From Palsa-504 sp963844625 (GTDB taxonomy: Bacteria; Actinomycetota; Actinomycetes; Streptosporangiales; Streptosporangiaceae): a DNA stretch of 64,000 nucleotides. Below are positions 20,261-29,380 of this stretch, piece by piece. Both the position numbers and the translations under genes were made by a program. A model generated the notes under the pieces. It saw only the letters and a list, made by a program, of their open reading frames with translations, did not search any database and was not told where the DNA came from. The DNA is taken from the NCBI GenBank assembly GCA_963844625.1, contig CAWJPF010000012.1, positions 248,001 through 312,000 of the forward strand, written 5' to 3'. The stretch's first letter is position 1. The number at the start of each line of letters is the position of its first letter.

Positions 20261-22238
20261 GCACGAGGCCTATACCATCTGCAGCGTGGCCGGGGAGCTG
20301 GAGATCAACGAGACAGTCGATCTCCCGAACTGGCTCGTGTCGATGACCGTGTCCCGCGGGATCTTCGCGTGACCGCGCCTCGCGAAGGGAACCGAGATGG
20401 ACAGCTTGCCGATCGGCGACTATGCGCTGCTGTCGGACTGCCGCGCGGCTGCGCTGGTGAGCCGGGCCGGCTCGGTGGACTGGCTATGTTGCCCGCGCTT
20501 CGACGCGCCGGCCGTATTCGCCCGTCTCCTTGATCCCGATGGCGGCCATTTCGCGATCCGGCGGCCGGCGATTTCCAGGCCAGCCGCGCGTACGTCGACC
20601 AGACGATGGTCCTGGAGACCACGTTCGTGACGCAGGCCGGCACTGCGGTGCTGACCGACGCCATGGCCGTGGGCCGCAACGACCGAGGCCACCAGCTGGG
20701 CGCCGGGTCGCCGGGGACACTGCCACCGCGCAGCTCCACCTGGTCGCCGGGCAGACCGTGACCTACGCCCTCCAGCACGGGCAGCTGCAGGAGCCGCCGC
20801 TGGTCGCCTGGGACGTCGGCCAGATCGCCGACCGCCTGCAGGACACCATGGAAGGATGGCGCTCCTGGTCCGCTCTGCACCAGGCCTATGAGGGGCCCTG
20901 GCGCGACCTGGTGCATCAGTCCGGCCGGGTCCTGCAGGCGCTCACGTTCGCCCCGACCGGGGCCATCGTGGCCGCGCCCACGACCTCGCTGCCGGAGGCG
21001 GTCGGCGGCGAGCGCAACTGGGATTACCGCTACACCTGGGTGCGCGACGCCAGCCTGACCATGGAGGCCCTGTGGGTGGCGGCGTGCCCCGACGAGGCCG
21101 GCAAGTTCTTCCGCTTCCTAGCTGATACCGCGGCATCTCAGCTGCGGCGGGGGAAGGACCTGCAGATCATGTTCGGGATCGGCGGCGAGCACGACCTTTC
21201 CGAACGGGAACTGCCGCACCTGGCCGGCTGGCGGGCCAGCCGGCCGGTGCGGGTGGGCAACGGCGCCTGGACCCAGCGCCAGCTTGACGTGTACGGCGAG
21301 TTGCTCGATGCCGCGCAGCGGCTGGCCGACCAGCTGGGTGAACTCGACCCGGTCACCCAGCAGTTCCTGGCCGCCGCGGCGGCCACGGCCGCGAGCCGGT
21401 GGAACGAGAAGGACCAGGGAATATGGGAGATCCGAGGCGAGCCGCGGGACTTCCTGTATTCCAAGCTCATGTGCTGGGTCGCGCTCGACCGGGCCATCGC
21501 CCTCGCCCCGCGGCTCGGTGCGGAAAACCGGACTAAGGCGTGGGCCGCCGTCCGCGACCAGATCCGCGCCGCCATCCTGGAACGAGGCTGGAACGAGAAG
21601 GCGGGTGCGTTCACCCAGGCCTTCGGCAGCGAGGATCTGGACGCCTCCAGCCTGATGCTGGCCATCACCGGCTTCCTGCCCGGGGACGACCCGAGGATGA
21701 AGGCCACCGTCGATGCGATCGCCGGCCGGCTGACCGACCAGCGCGGACTGGTGTACCGCTACCTGGCTCATGACGGCCTGGCCGGCGGGGAGGGAACCTT
21801 CCTGCTCTGCACGTTCTGGCTCGCGCACGCGCAGGCGCTGGCCGGAGAGCCGGACCAGGCCACCGCGACGTTCGAGCGCGCCGTGGCGGCCATCAACGAC
21901 GTGGGCCTGCTAGCCGAGGAAGTCGACCCTGGCAGCGGCGAGATGATCGGGAACTTCCCGCAGGCGTTCAGCCATATCGGCCTGGTCAACGCGGCCTGGG
22001 CCATCTCTCAGGCCCGGGTGCGCGCGGCCGAGCCGGACGCCCGGCTCGGCCGCGCCGTCGCACCGTCACCGTACCCCGCGCAGATGCCCCGGCCAGGGTC
22101 TGGCACCGACGCGACCAGCCACCTGGGGACAGTGACACCACCGTCCGTTCGGGAAAATTGAAATCCTGTGGCCGGACGAGCGAGCAGTAGTACCGCCTTC
22201 GCCCGCCTGCTCGTCAGCCATCAGCGCGAGCCCCGGTG
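20261..22238 (+). repeat. Large direct repeat, copy A (1,978 bp, with 181-bp internal deletion)
   Basis: From gcacgaggcc at 20261 to ccccggtg at 22238 this segment matches 26236-28394 with only a few substitutions (for example G/A at 20553 versus 26528, and an Asp/Asn codon change in the GH15 gene). Copy A lacks 181 bases that lie in copy B between two ggtcgccgggg repeats (26681 and 26862); only one such 11-mer remains here (20706-20716). The right end reaches into the last codons of the TetR gene at 22221. Confidence 0.95.
20397..22161 (+). pseudogene. Glycoside hydrolase family 15 gene, copy A (frameshift and deletion)
   Basis: Starts like the family (MDSLPIGDYALLSDCRAAAL, VDWLCCPRFDAPAVFARLLD) at 20397. 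It shifts frame after HFAIR near 20560, and then has lost 181 bases at 20706-20716, which changes frame again. The C-terminal catalytic part is whole: NWDYRYTWVRDASLTMEAL, GIGGEHDLSERELPHLAGW, PVRVGNGAWTQRQLDVYGEL, DQGIWEIRGEPRDF, GNFPQAFSHIGLVNAAW. GH15 enzymes (glucoamylase and trehalase-like) hydrolyse terminal alpha-glucosyl bonds with two Glu residues. As it stands, the N-terminal beta-sandwich domain is destroyed and no full protein can be made. It is a near-identical partner of the copy at 26372. Confidence 0.9.
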
Positions 22239-22913
22239 CCGGTGCAGGAACCCTTGAATGCCGGTCAGGATGAGGTCGATGCCGGCCAGGAATTGCTCGC
22301 GGTCGTCATGCTCGGGCAGCTGCGTCGCCACCTGACGCAAAAACGGGTACGCCCCGGGGTCGAGCTGCGCCCATCGAGCGGCGACGGTCGCGAGGAAGGC
22401 CGATCGATCGGTCTCGCGCGCGAGGAGGCGGGCGCCCGCGGCGTACTGCGCTGCGAGGCCGAGAACGTAGTTCACGAGCGCGGACGCGCAGTCGAACTGC
22501 GCTTGTTCGGGGACGCCGAGCGCCTGGAGCTGCCCGCCGACGCCTTCGAAGATCTGCAGCATCGCGGACTGCCACGGCTCACGGGAGAGCTGGGCGCCCA
22601 CCCAGGGGTGTGCGTCGATCGCGTCGAATACCCCAGAGGCAATGGCACGGATCGCCTCCCGCGGCTCCGCGCCGCTGACCACCTCGGTCATGACACGGGC
22701 GATGACGTCGCCGGCGGTCGCCGCGAGCAGATCGTTCTTGTTGGCGACGTGCCAGTAGATCGCCCCGCTCCCTGTGGCCAGGCGAGCCGCGAGAGCGCGG
22801 AAAGTCAGAGCGCTCTCGCCGTCGGCGTCGAGGATCTCGATCGCGGCCTCGACGATTCGCTCCTTCGACAGCGCGTCGGTGCGCCGTTCGGTCCGCTGCG
22901 TCTTGGCCGCCAT
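22221..22913 (-). CDS. TetR-family repressor, TetR(tet)-like, divergent from the TetX-like gene
   Basis: 230 residues from ATG 22913 (MAAKTQRTERRTDALS). The DNA-binding part LSKERIVEAAIEILDADGES with ALTFRALAARLATGSGAIYW and HVANKNDLL closely follows the layout of the classical tetracycline repressor (its YWHVxNKxxLL block). The ligand domain is helical and ends HRHRGSR. Two identical-type 15-base palindromes lie between it and the monooxygenase gene, so autoregulation and control of that gene are expected. The final five codons and stop fall inside the 2-kb direct repeat and reappear, without the rest of the gene, at the end of copy B. The inducer is not known; a tetracycline-like or aromatic polyketide ligand is an inference from family resemblance only. 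Confidence 0.88.
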   Translation of the reverse strand: MAAKTQRTERRTDALSKERIVEAAIEILDADGESALTFRALAARLATGSGAIYWHVANKNDLLAATAGDVIARVMTEVVSGAEPREAIRAIASGVFDAIDAHPWVGAQLSREPWQSAMLQIFEGVGGQLQALGVPEQAQFDCASALVNYVLGLAAQYAAGARLLARETDRSAFLATVAARWAQLDPGAYPFLRQVATQLPEHDDREQFLAGIDLILTGIQGFLHRHRGSR

Positions 22914-22933
22914 GAGCACCATCTTGACACGGC

Positions 22934-22974
22934 TGGAACATTGTTCCAACATACGTATATGGAACATCGTTCCA
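22934..22974. promoter_or_regulatory. Twin TetR operators
   Basis: tggaacattgttcca (22934-22948) and tggaacatcgttcca (22960-22974) are 15-base palindromes, 26 bases centre to centre, in the 80-base gap between the divergent repressor (start 22913) and monooxygenase (start 22994). Spacing and symmetry fit two repressor dimers on the shared control region. Confidence 0.85.
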
Positions 22975-22993
22975 ATCAGCTTCTGAAAGGAAC

Positions 22994-24151
22994 ATGATGA
23001 CGACACCAGTCACGATCGTCGGTGCGGGCCTCGGCGGCCTCACCCTCGCACGCGTCCTCCACGTCCACGGCGTCCCCGCGACGATCTACGAGGCGGAGCC
23101 CTCGGCGGAGACCCGCACGCAGGGCGGCCAGCTCGACATCCACGAGCACAACGGGCAGCTCGCGCTCGAAGCGGCCGGCCTCACCGAGGCGTTCCGCGCG
23201 ATCATCCGCGAGGGTGCCGAGGCTACGCGCATGCTCGACCAGCACGGCACGGTGCTGTTCGAAGAACCCGACGACGGCACGGGTGGGCGTCCCGAGGTGC
23301 TCCGCGGAGACCTGCGCCGGATCCTGATCGAATCCCTGCCGGCGGAGACGATCCAGTGGGGAAAGAAGCTCGCCGGCGTCTCGGCACTCGGCGACGGCCG
23401 ATACGAGCTGACCTTCGCCGACGGGTCGACCGTGACCACCAGCCTCCTCGCCGGGGCCGACGGCGCCTGGTCCAAGGTCCGGCCGCTGCTGTCGGATGCG
23501 AAGCCCGAGTACGTCGGCACGACGTTCATCGAGACCTACCTGCACGACGCCGACGAGCGGCACCCCGCGGCGGCCGAAGCGGTCGGCGGCGGCGCGATGT
23601 ACGCGCTCGCCCCGGGAAAGGGGATCGTCGCGCACCGCGAGGCGGGGAACATCCTGCACACGTACGTCGAGCTGAACCGCCCCGCCGAGTGGATCGCCGG
23701 CATCGACTTCACCGACGCCGCCGCCGCGACCGCCCGAGTCGCGGCCGAGTTCGACGGGTGGGCGCCGGAACTCACCGCGCTGATCACCGGCGGCGAGACC
23801 GCGCCGGTCCCGCGCACGATCTCCGCACTCCCGGACGGGCACCGATGGGACCGCGTGCCCGGGGTGACGCTCCTCGGTGATGCCGCGCACCTGATGCCGC
23901 CGGCCGGCGAGGGCGCGAACCTGGCGATGTTCGACGGCGCTGAGCTCGGGAAGGCGATCGCCGCGCACCCCGACGACATCGAAGCGGCACTTACCGCCTA
24001 CGAAGAGGCGCTGTTCCCGCGTAGCGAGTCCGAGTACGCGGACGCGTACGAGATCCTAGAGCTCTGCCTCGGCGACCGCGCGCCGTTCGGACTCATCGAG
24101 TTCTTCACCGGCGGCCCCGCGGGGGAACACGAACGAGCCGCGCAGTCCTGA
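22994..24151 (+). CDS. TetX-like FAD-dependent monooxygenase
   Basis: 385 residues; ATG 22994 (or 22997) follows gaaagga. The FAD/NAD fold starts VTIVGAGLGGLTLARVL (GxGxxG at residues 10-15). TetX-type landmarks follow: RTQGGQLDIHEHNGQLALEA (TetX has GGTLDLHKGSGQEALE), RGDLRRILIESL, the DG motif LLAGADGAWSKVR, and GDAAHLMPPAGEGANLAM with Asp296 for FAD ribityl binding. Class A flavin monooxygenases of this branch hydroxylate aromatic or polyketide substrates with NADPH and O2; TetX inactivates tetracyclines this way. The divergent TetR and paired operators strengthen a drug-inducible detoxification role, but the true substrate is not shown by sequence. Slightly lower GC and simpler codon use than the flanks suggest a cassette of different origin. 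Confidence 0.88.
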   Translation: MMTTPVTIVGAGLGGLTLARVLHVHGVPATIYEAEPSAETRTQGGQLDIHEHNGQLALEAAGLTEAFRAIIREGAEATRMLDQHGTVLFEEPDDGTGGRPEVLRGDLRRILIESLPAETIQWGKKLAGVSALGDGRYELTFADGSTVTTSLLAGADGAWSKVRPLLSDAKPEYVGTTFIETYLHDADERHPAAAEAVGGGAMYALAPGKGIVAHREAGNILHTYVELNRPAEWIAGIDFTDAAAATARVAAEFDGWAPELTALITGGETAPVPRTISALPDGHRWDRVPGVTLLGDAAHLMPPAGEGANLAMFDGAELGKAIAAHPDDIEAALTAYEEALFPRSESEYADAYEILELCLGDRAPFGLIEFFTGGPAGEHERAAQS

Positions 24152-24227
24152 TCCACACCGCCGACGGTCCCGGTACGATCGCCCGGACCAGGCTTCGGCG
24201 CTTGCCGAACCTCGAACCTGCGGATTA

Positions 24228-24863
24228 TCAGGAGGACCGCTGAAGTTCAGCGGCGTAGCGCAATCCGTCGATGAGGAGCGCGACCATGCGCCGGCTGTAC
24301 GCGATTCCCTCCTCCGATACGGGCATGCACAGTAGGGCGACGGCGCGCAGCAGGTCCCTGGCGCTGATGTCGGCACGGATTTCGCCGGTCGCTGCCGCGG
24401 CTTCGAGCAGCGAGCCGAGCGCGGGTTCGAGCCGCTGGAAGAAGTAGCCGGGCAGGGCGTCGAACGACGGGTCGCCCGAGTGCAGGGCTGTGGCGAGTCC
24501 TCGTTTGGTGGCGAGGAACTCGGTGTACCGGTGGAGCCAGTTCGCGAGTGCCGGTCCTGGCTCGTGTGCTGCGGCCAGCGCCGGGGCTGCGTCAGCGCAG
24601 GCGTCTATCTCGTGCTGGAGCACGGCCTTGACCAGGTCCGAGCGCTGCGGGAAGTGCCGGTACAGCGTTCCGACTCCCACGCCGGCCAGGTCAGCGATCT
24701 CCTTTGCGGGCGCGTCCACGCCCGCGGTGCCGAAGACGGCCTTCGCCGCCCCAAGCAGGGAGCCGACGTTGCGCTGCGCGTCGGCCCGCAGTCGGCGAGG
24801 CGTGCGTTCAGGTACGCCCGGGCCCGCCGGGCCGGCCTCGGTCGGCACCGTGTTGTCCGTCAT
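24228..24863 (-). CDS. TetR-family repressor of the aldo-keto reductase
   Basis: 211 residues from ATG 24863 (MTDNTVPTEAGPAGPG). The HTH region reads RRLRADAQRNVGSLLGAAKAVF, then DAPAKEIADLAGVGVGTLYR and HFPQRSDLVKAVL, a standard TetR_N domain with the GVGTLYRHFP turn common in repressors of aldo-keto and short-chain reductases. The C-terminal ligand domain is helical. It is divergent from the aldo-keto reductase at 24986, with two GGAA-N5-TTCC sites between them. Longer in-frame starts (to 24944) would run through those sites and are not used. The ligand is unknown. Confidence 0.87.
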   Translation of the reverse strand: MTDNTVPTEAGPAGPGVPERTPRRLRADAQRNVGSLLGAAKAVFGTAGVDAPAKEIADLAGVGVGTLYRHFPQRSDLVKAVLQHEIDACADAAPALAAAHEPGPALANWLHRYTEFLATKRGLATALHSGDPSFDALPGYFFQRLEPALGSLLEAAAATGEIRADISARDLLRAVALLCMPVSEEGIAYSRRMVALLIDGLRYAAELQRSS

Positions 24864-24880
24864 GACTCCTTCAACTTGCT

Positions 24881-24920
24881 TTCCGGAACAGCTTTCCATA
24901 TAGTTCCGGAAGGGCGTTCC
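24881..24920. promoter_or_regulatory. Paired TetR-type operators (GGAA-N5-TTCC)
   Basis: ggaacagctttcc (24885-24897) and ggaagggcgttcc (24908-24920) are inverted repeats spaced 23 bases centre to centre; each is also preceded by ttccggaa (24881 and 24904). They lie directly upstream of the repressor start (24863) and about 65 bases before the aldo-keto reductase start. Confidence 0.75.
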
Positions 24921-24985
24921 GCTTAGTTCAGAATACGACATCAAGGGCGCGTCCGTACATCTCGCCCGCAGCCTCAGGAGTCCGT

Positions 24986-26008
24986 ATGCAGTACCGCACC
25001 CTCGGGCGGACCGGCATCAAGGTCAGCCCCTACGCGCTGGGCGCTCTGGCTCTCGGCACGTCCATCGGCAACCCCGACCACGACGACTCGGCCCGCATCA
25101 TCCACAAGGCGCTGGACGCGGGGATCAACTTCATCGATACCTCCGACGTATACGGCGAGTCCGAAGTGGCAGTGGGCAAAGCGCTCAAGGGGCGCCGCGA
25201 CAGCGTTGTCCTCGCGACCAAGTTCAGCCGCCCGATAGGCGACGACCCCAACCACCAGGGAGCCTCGCGGCGCTGGATCATGACCGCGGTCGAGAACTCG
25301 CTACGCCGCCTGCAGACCGACTACATCGACCTTTACCAGGTCCACCGGCCGGACCCTTCCACCGACATCGAGGAAACGCTGTCCGCGCTTTCTGACCTGA
25401 TCCACAGCGGGAAAGTCCGTGCGGTCGGCACATCCGCGATGCCCGCGTCCGACATCATCGAAGCCCAGTGGGTCGCCGAGCGGCGCGGCCTGGAACGGTT
25501 CCGCGCCGATCAGCCGCCCTACTCGATCCTCAGCCGCGGCATCGAACGCGAGGTGCTGCCGATCGCGCAGCGTTACGGGATGGGCATCCTCGTGTGGGGG
25601 CCGCTCGGGCAGGGAATACTCACCGGCCGCGTCCGCAAGGGCCAGCAGACCGACCTGCGCCGAGCGCACATTTTCAGGCACCTCAACGACGAGCACCGGA
25701 TCGACGCCGTCGAGCAGCTCATCCCGCTCGCCGAGAAGGCAGGCCTGCCGATGACGCACCTCGCGTTGGCGTTCGCGATCGCCCATCCCGGCGTGACCAG
25801 CGCGATCATCGGGCCGCACACGATGGAGCAGCTCGACGACCTGCTCGCCGGCGCCGACGTCACGCTCACCGACGACATCCTCGACCAGATCGACGAGATC
25901 GTCCCGCCCGGCACCGACGTCGGCACGCTCGACCAGGCCTACCTGCCACCGGCGCTGCTGAACTCGAGCCTGCGGCGCCGGCCTCCCGGTGAGCGCACCG
26001 CCGCCTGA
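24986..26008 (+). CDS. Aldo/keto reductase
   Basis: 340 residues, ATG 24986 preceded by cctcaggag. It is a (beta/alpha)8 NADPH-dependent oxidoreductase with the complete catalytic tetrad: Asp51 and Tyr56 (NFIDTSDVYGESE), Lys79 (VLATKFSR) and His120 (LYQVHRPD). The late cofactor-binding region reads SAIIGPHTMEQLDDLLAG. The family reduces aldehydes and ketones to alcohols. Its divergent TetR and neighbouring TetX-like monooxygenase suggest an inducible detoxification cassette, although the two operator sets differ, so the two enzymes may respond to different signals. The C-terminus ends in a short basic tail. It is the last gene of the cassette before repeat copy B. Confidence 0.93.
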   Translation: MQYRTLGRTGIKVSPYALGALALGTSIGNPDHDDSARIIHKALDAGINFIDTSDVYGESEVAVGKALKGRRDSVVLATKFSRPIGDDPNHQGASRRWIMTAVENSLRRLQTDYIDLYQVHRPDPSTDIEETLSALSDLIHSGKVRAVGTSAMPASDIIEAQWVAERRGLERFRADQPPYSILSRGIEREVLPIAQRYGMGILVWGPLGQGILTGRVRKGQQTDLRRAHIFRHLNDEHRIDAVEQLIPLAEKAGLPMTHLALAFAIAHPGVTSAIIGPHTMEQLDDLLAGADVTLTDDILDQIDEIVPPGTDVGTLDQAYLPPALLNSSLRRRPPGERTAA

Positions 26009-26053
26009 CCGCAGCTCCTCACCGACGGGCATGGGCGTCGGCACAGTCAAGGG

Positions 26054-26347
26054 GTGACAGGTAGCCGGGCAACCAGCGCCGGGCCGCCAGCCGGTTCGCC
26101 GAAATGGGTTGACCTGTGGGGTGGTGCCCTGGCACATGGTCCCGTCCAGCGGCCACCAGCACCAGTCGACGCCGGTTTCGCGGCCCGCGCCGGGAAGTTG
26201 CTGAACCAGGCCCCGGGGTTCGCGTCTGCCGGCCTGCACGAGGCCTATACCATCTGCAGCGTGGCCGGGGAGCTGGAGATCAACGAGACAGTCGATCTCC
26301 CGAACTGGCTCGTGTCGATGACCGTGTCCCGCGGGATCTTCGCGTGA
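26054..26347 (+). CDS. Short uncharacterised ORF running into repeat copy B
   Basis: A possible 97-residue protein starting at GTG 26054. The piece VDLWGG recalls the conserved VDLWGG of beta-lactamase/esterase-type serine hydrolases, but nothing else matches. The last 36 codons (from HEAYTICSVAGELEINE) lie in the 2-kb repeat and recur at 20261-20371 behind unrelated sequence. It may be a remnant of the gene naturally found upstream of the GH15 gene. I do not recognise it and coding is uncertain. Confidence 0.3.
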   Translation: MTGSRATSAGPPAGSPKWVDLWGGALAHGPVQRPPAPVDAGFAARAGKLLNQAPGFASAGLHEAYTICSVAGELEINETVDLPNWLVSMTVSRGIFA

Positions 26348-28394
26348 CCGCGCCTCGCGAAGGGAACCGAGATGGACAGCTTGCCGATCGGCGACTATGC
26401 GCTGCTGTCGGACTGCCGCGCGGCTGCGCTGGTGAGCCGGGCCGGCTCGGTGGACTGGCTATGTTGCCCGCGCTTCGACGCGCCGGCCGTATTCGCCCGT
26501 CTCCTTGATCCCGATGGCGGCCATTTCGCGATCCGGCAGCCGGCGATTTCCAGGCCAGCCGCGCGTACGTCGACCAGACGATGGTCCTGGAGACCACGTT
26601 CGTGACGCAGGCCGGCACTGCGGTGCTGACCGACGCCATGGCCGTGGGCCGCAACGACCGAGGCCACCAGCTGGGCGCCGGGTCGCCGGGGGTTCTGCTG
26701 CGCCGGCTCACGTGCACCGCCGGGGAGATCGACGTCGATGTCAGCTATGCGCCGCGGCCCGAATACGGGCTGATCTACCCGATCCTGGAACCGGTGGCCG
26801 GCGGCATCGCCGCCCGCGGCGGCGCCAGCCGGCTCCTGCTTTCCGCGCCCGCCGGTTTCCAGGTCGCCGGGGACACTGCCACCGCGCAGCTCCACCTGGT
26901 CGCCGGGCAGACCGTGACCTACGCCCTCCAGCACGGGCAGCTGCAGGAGCCGCCGCTGGTCGCCTGGGACGTCGGCCAGATCGCCGACCGCCTGCAGGAC
27001 ACCATGGAAGGATGGCGCTCCTGGTCCGCTCTGCACCAGGCCTATGAGGGGCCCTGGCGCGACCTGGTGCATCAGTCCGGCCGGGTCCTGCAGGCGCTCA
27101 CGTTCGCCCCGACCGGGGCCATCGTGGCCGCGCCCACGACCTCGCTGCCGGAGGCGGTCGGCGGCGAGCGCAACTGGGATTACCGCTACACCTGGGTGCG
27201 CGACGCCAGCCTGACCATGGAGGCCCTGTGGGTGGCGGCGTGCCCCGACGAGGCCGGCAAGTTCTTCCGCTTCCTAGCTGATACCGCGGCATCTCAGCTG
27301 CGGCGGGGGAAGGACCTGCAGATCATGTTCGGGATCGGCGGCGAGCACGACCTTTCCGAACGGGAACTGCCGCACCTGGCCGGCTGGCGGGCCAGCCGGC
27401 CGGTGCGGGTGGGCAACGGCGCCTGGACCCAGCGCCAGCTTGACGTGTACGGCGAGTTGCTCGATGCCGCGCAGCGGCTGGCCGACCAGCTGGGTGAACT
27501 CAACCCGGTCACCCAGCAGTTCCTGGCCGCCGCGGCGGCCACGGCCGCGAGCCGGTGGAACGAGAAGGACCAGGGAATATGGGAGATCCGAGGCGAGCCG
27601 CGGGACTTCCTGTATTCCAAGCTCATGTGCTGGGTCGCGCTCGACCGGGCCATCGCCCTCGCCCCGCGGCTCGGTGCGGAAAACCGGACTAAGGCGTGGG
27701 CCGCCGTCCGCGACCAGATCCGCGCCGCCATCCTGGAACGAGGCTGGAACGAGAAGGCGGGTGCGTTCACCCAGGCCTTCGGCAGCGAGGATCTGGACGC
27801 CTCCAGCCTGATGCTGGCCATCACCGGCTTCCTGCCCGGGGACGACCCGAGGATGAAGGCCACCGTCGATGCGATCGCCGGCCGGCTGACCGACCAGCGC
27901 GGACTGGTGTACCGCTACCTGGCTCATGACGGCCTGGCCGGCGGGGAGGGAACCTTCCTGCTCTGCACGTTCTGGCTCGCGCACGCGCAGGCGCTGGCCG
28001 GAGAGCCGGACCAGGCCACCGCGACGTTCGAGCGCGCCGTGGCGGCCATCAACGACGTGGGCCTGCTAGCCGAGGAAGTCGACCCTGGCAGCGGCGAGAT
28101 GATCGGGAACTTCCCGCAGGCGTTCAGCCATATCGGCCTGGTCAACGCGGCCTGGGCCATCTCTCAGGCCCGGGTGCGCGCGGCCGAGCCGGACGCCCGG
28201 CTCGGCCGCGCCGTCGCACCGTCACCGTACCCCGCGCAGATGCCCCGGCCAGGGTCTGGCACCGACGCGACCAGCCACCTGGGGACAGTGACACCACCGT
28301 CCGTTCGGGAAAATTGAAATCCTGTGGCCGGACGAGCGAGCAGTAGTACCGCCTTCGCCCGCCTGCTCGTCAGCCGTCAGCGCGAGCCCCGGTG
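26236..28394 (+). repeat. Large direct repeat, copy B (2,159 bp)
   Basis: Near-identical to 20261-22238 in the same orientation, but with the 181 bases that copy A has lost (between the 11-mers at 26681 and 26862). It ends at ccccggtg 28394, still containing the last five codons and stop of the TetR gene that is complete only beside copy A. No transposase or terminal inverted repeat is seen at either border. Confidence 0.95.
26372..28317 (+). pseudogene. Glycoside hydrolase family 15 gene, copy B (single frameshift)
   Basis: This is the longer copy. The N-terminus (from ATG 26372) is in one frame through HFAIR (about 26536). The rest, GDFQASRAYVDQTMVLETTF onward, is in another; one missing base explains the change. 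From ATG 26581 a 578-residue frame is open and holds almost the whole GH15 protein: part of the N-terminal beta-sandwich, then the (alpha/alpha)6 barrel motifs NWDYRYTWVRDASLTMEAL, GIGGEHDLSERELPHL, IWEIRGEPRDF and GNFPQAFSHIGLVNAAW. Copy A carries the same frameshift, so it arose before the duplication. An N-terminally shortened but possibly active enzyme starting at 26581 is conceivable. The substrate is probably an alpha-glucan or trehalose. Confidence 0.85.
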
Positions 28395-28462
28395 GCGCTC
28401 TGCTGGCCGGGTCGGTTAAGGAAGGCGAACTCTCCGCGGCCATTGCCCCCACGTCGGCGCCG

Positions 28463-28995
28463 CTAGCTGGTCCGCAGCCGCGACCAGGCGTCGGCGCCGA
28501 CCGCGATGAGCAGCACGCCGACGACGGTGCGCCAGATCGCGCCTTCGCCACCCAGGATGCTTGTCCCGCCGACCACGATGCCTGCGAGGACCGTGAAGGT
28601 CAGGGTGGTCTCGCCGTTCGACGCCTGGGCGCTGAGTACCCGGGAGGCGTCGATGACGCCGCCCAGGCTGCGGCTCCGCCGCTGACCACGAACGTGGCCA
28701 GCTTGATTGTCTGCACCCGGATTCCGGCCAGCCTGGCCGCCTTAGCGTTACTGCCTGCCGCGTACATATAGCGCCCGGCGGTTGTCCGTGCCAGCACGAC
28801 CGCGATCAGCGCGACTGTGACCACCATGGTCCAGGTCGAGGTGTTCACCGACAGGAACGTGGTGCGGGCTAGGTCGGCGAAGCCCGGGCGGCTGTAGGCG
28901 ATGATCAGGTTCCCGCCGGTGACGAGGCTGGCGAGACCGGCGACCACGAAGGACATGGCGAGCGTAGCGATCAGCGAGTTGATCCGGCACGGTTC
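28463..28995 (-). pseudogene. Sugar ABC-transporter permease fragment (RbsC/BPD_transp_2 type)
   Basis: On the minus strand, INSLIATLAMSFVVAGLASL, VTGGNLI and GRYMYAAGSNAKAARLAGIR are hallmarks of ribose-type permeases. Near 28665 the frame shifts, and the proper C-terminus (GVIDASRVLSAQASNGETTL to VVGVLLIAVGADAWSRLRTS, stop at 28463) continues one frame over. The N-terminal half is missing upstream of about 28990. So this is a truncated and frameshifted permease. No binding protein or ATPase gene lies beside it, and it directly abuts the end of repeat copy B. Confidence 0.8.
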
Positions 28996-29380
28996 CCGGG
29001 GCCACCGTCTGACACATGGTCGCGACGGTCTCACACCAGGCTCGTCGGACATAAGTCCGACAAGCGGACAGAGACCCTTCCGCCACCACAAGCGAGCTGC
29101 CCGGAGCGCGCCATTACTCGGTCGGCGAGCCGGGCGCGATCTTGTTCACGGCCGGGCGCCAGCAACCGGAGCCCGATTCCGACTTCCACCTGCGTCTGCG
29201 AGCATCGGGCCAGCGGGGGCGGCCTGCGTCATCGCGGCGCTGCGCATTGTCGCGCCATTGTCACAAATTCCGGAAACCGGCCGGGGTCGTCGGCTAAATT
29301 GACAGGCGTACCAGCCCGGCCGGACCTGCGTACGCCCTGATCAACACGGGCCGGGCCGCCCGACGTCACCAGGGGGCAGC
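28996..29380. other. Intergenic region
   Basis: About 385 bases between the permease remnant and the XRE-type gene. Frames are open on both strands because of high GC, but none resembles a protein I know. The only clear signal is cagggggcagc before GTG 29381. Confidence 0.45.

Noticed and set aside
26054..26347. Serine beta-lactamase-like gene before GH15 copy B
   Set aside because: Only the six-residue VDLWGG piece recalls the family; no SxxK or YxN motif is present, so it is kept only as an uncertain small ORF.
20261..28394. Composite transposon explanation for the 2-kb direct repeats
   Set aside because: The repeats encode a GH15 hydrolase and no transposase, and have no terminal inverted repeats or target duplications.
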